This document shows positions 63,028 to 64,000 of a DNA stretch of 64,000 nt, one piece after another. Under the pieces are notes generated by a model that was not told where the DNA came from, did not search any database, and was given only the letters and a program-made list of their open reading frames with translations. The stretch is from DATBGS01 sp036557885 (lineage in GTDB: Bacteria > Chloroflexota > Ktedonobacteria > Ktedonobacterales > DATBGS01): positions 1 through 64,000 of the forward strand of contig DATBGS010000018.1 of NCBI GenBank assembly GCA_036557885.1, written 5' to 3'. Each line of letters starts with the position of its first letter. The first letter of the stretch is position 1. Position numbers and translations under genes: made by a program.

Positions 63028-64000
63028 TCAGGATAGGCCGTTGGTACTGGAAAGGGCCAGAGGCTGGAGAGCGGGTGAAGCGCGCTTCGTTTGCCAGGCG
63101 AAATAGCACCACAACAGCAGCACAGCAGCAGGACGAATGCAGATGCCCGCAACATAGGTGGCGCTCATGGGTGCTGCCGTGCGCGTATCAAAGGGAAGCG
63201 GCAGGCTCGCCAGAAAACAGGCGCACAAAGCGACTAGCCAGAACCTTGACGCACCTCTCGTGCGCGAGAATGCTGAGGCTTTTGCCAGCCAGCCTTGCCA
63301 GGCAAGAAGCCAGCACAGGGGCAACAGCAGCAGGAGATAGTAAAAGATCCAATCAATGGGTTCAACCAGCAGCAGCGTGCAGATGGCCCAGGCAGTGGTG
63401 AACAGCGGGAGTTTCTGTACTGGGGTAGATAGGCGTGGGAGAGCGTTCTCCTGGCGGCGCAGCAGCCAACGCGCAGCGCGCTGGAACGCTGGATGGTACA
63501 GCAGCGCTGGCGCGTCTTGTTTCAGCAAAAAGACGCCAAACAGCGCCAGACAGACCGCTTGCGCAAAGACCACTAACAGCCCGCTGGTTGGCTCTGGCTG
63601 CCCTGGCAGCACCAGGGCGGCGGTCCCCACGATGAGCGCGTGATAGAGCGAAAGATTGACTGGCCCGGCGTTTGGTTGGCCCTGATAGGTCTGGAGGGCC
63701 AGCGCAAACGCGCGATACATCTCCAGGCCAGTAATTGGCAGGGTGAGCACCGTGAGCAAAACGAGCAAAGCGAGCGCCCCCAGCAAGAGACGATAGCGGC
63801 CTCGCCAGAGATAATAAACGAGTAGCACAGCAGGAAACAGCTTCACCAGAATTGCCAGCCCTAAACCGCATCCAGCGAGCAAAGGCCGCTCAAAGACTTC
63901 GCCATAGAGCAAGAGCGCGCACCCCAGCAAGAGGAAAGGCGTGCTCTGCCCCATTCGCAGGCCGCCGGTGATTGGCTCGCTCCAGGCCGCAGCGCAGGAT
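63028..64000 (-). CDS. glycosyltransferase family 87-like polyprenol-sugar mannosyltransferase, cut at window edge
   Basis: The visible part (about 320 residues, open at the right edge) is a multi-pass membrane protein. It carries GGLRMGQSTPFLLLGCALLLY, GCGLGLAILVKLFPAVLLVY and a repeated helix-loop plan. GT87 enzymes move mannose or arabinose from a lipid-linked donor to cell-envelope glycans. The N-terminal part with the catalytic acidic loop lies outside the window, so the activity is not proven. The gene precedes the MMPL gene by 146 bases on the same strand, suggesting a shared envelope-lipid role (inference). Confidence 0.8.
   Translation of the reverse strand, partial: SCAAAWSEPITGGLRMGQSTPFLLLGCALLLYGEVFERPLLAGCGLGLAILVKLFPAVLLVYYLWRGRYRLLLGALALLVLLTVLTLPITGLEMYRAFALALQTYQGQPNAGPVNLSLYHALIVGTAALVLPGQPEPTSGLLVVFAQAVCLALFGVFLLKQDAPALLYHPAFQRAARWLLRRQENALPRLSTPVQKLPLFTTAWAICTLLLVEPIDWIFYYLLLLLPLCWLLAWQGWLAKASAFSRTRGASRFWLVALCACFLASLPLPFDTRTAAPMSATYVAGICIRPAAVLLLWCYFAWQTKRASPALQPLALSSTNGLS

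Noticed and set aside
1..64000. CRISPR arrays, rRNA and tRNA genes
   Set aside because: No regularly spaced identical repeats with unique spacers, and no cloverleaf with a GTTC-type T-arm were noticed; a dedicated tRNA scan would be needed to exclude small cases.

Overview
The window is a high-GC (about 60%) bacterial chromosome segment, densely coded on both strands, with short intergenic gaps full of hairpins. The gene content points to Chloroflexota, probably a Ktedonobacteria-like lineage: an R2lox-type diiron protein, an RNHCP protein, zinc-ribbon membrane proteins, an F420-type luciferase-like oxidoreductase, ResB, YitT, and IS200/IS605 elements. This assignment is inferred from gene content; no rRNA or tRNA gene was found to confirm it.

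Layout. 1-5.4 kb: end of a PAP2 phosphatase, coaBC, a small coiled-coil protein, an IS200/IS605 element (tnpA and divergent tnpB), and an AIM24-like protein. 5.4-17.8 kb: two membrane/coiled-coil proteins flanking an M1 aminopeptidase with a HEAT tail, a PHAX-like RNA-binding protein, a beta-propeller protein, and an ECF sigma factor overlapping a BNR-repeat membrane protein. 17.8-27.4 kb: methyltransferase plus acyl-CoA dehydrogenase, a GT9 glycosyltransferase, two tandem paralogous anchored proteins, YitT, a Rieske/cytochrome-b-like pair followed by a cupredoxin-like lipoprotein, a double zinc ribbon membrane protein, a cupin and a VOC protein.

27.6-34.3 kb is the most coherent metabolic block: FabG-like SDR, acyl-CoA ligase, R2lox, a stand-alone RAM domain, a GreA/B-like factor, a thiamine-diphosphate lyase and a HEAT protein. 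The ligase, oxidase and lyase could together make a fatty-acid alpha-oxidation route (inference). 34.4-46.1 kb: alpha/beta hydrolase, ResB, NUDIX, response regulator with a GGDEF-like domain, a Pcm-type methyltransferase, an FHA protein, an orphan phage-tail-like protein, a SUKH-like protein and an LLM oxidoreductase. 46.2-54.7 kb: S9 peptidase, a degenerate methyltransferase-like protein, zinc-ribbon/TPR protein, hisS and cysE.

54.8-56.2 kb holds a second, tnpA-less element: a 56-aa ribbon-helix-helix gene, expressed from a near-consensus promoter as a probable leaderless mRNA, whose stop codon overlaps the TTG start of tnpB. It sits between cysE and cysK. 57-64 kb: ABM monooxygenase, SUKH, DinB-GNAT fusion, RNHCP protein with a structured leader, an MMPL transporter and a truncated GT87 gene.

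Intergenic DNA carries several dispersed hairpin families: units starting TTGTAGC, a modular element of about 80-150 bp ending in GCGA..TCGCCAG, a GTACCACCGG/AGCCGGT hairpin, and a GTAGCCCCGGC/GCCGGG hairpin. Promoters often show the extended -10 TGCTATA(A/G/C)T. Two minus-strand promoters share a GAAC-N4-(G/C)TTC-type box placed identically inside the spacer, suggesting a common LexA-like regulator.
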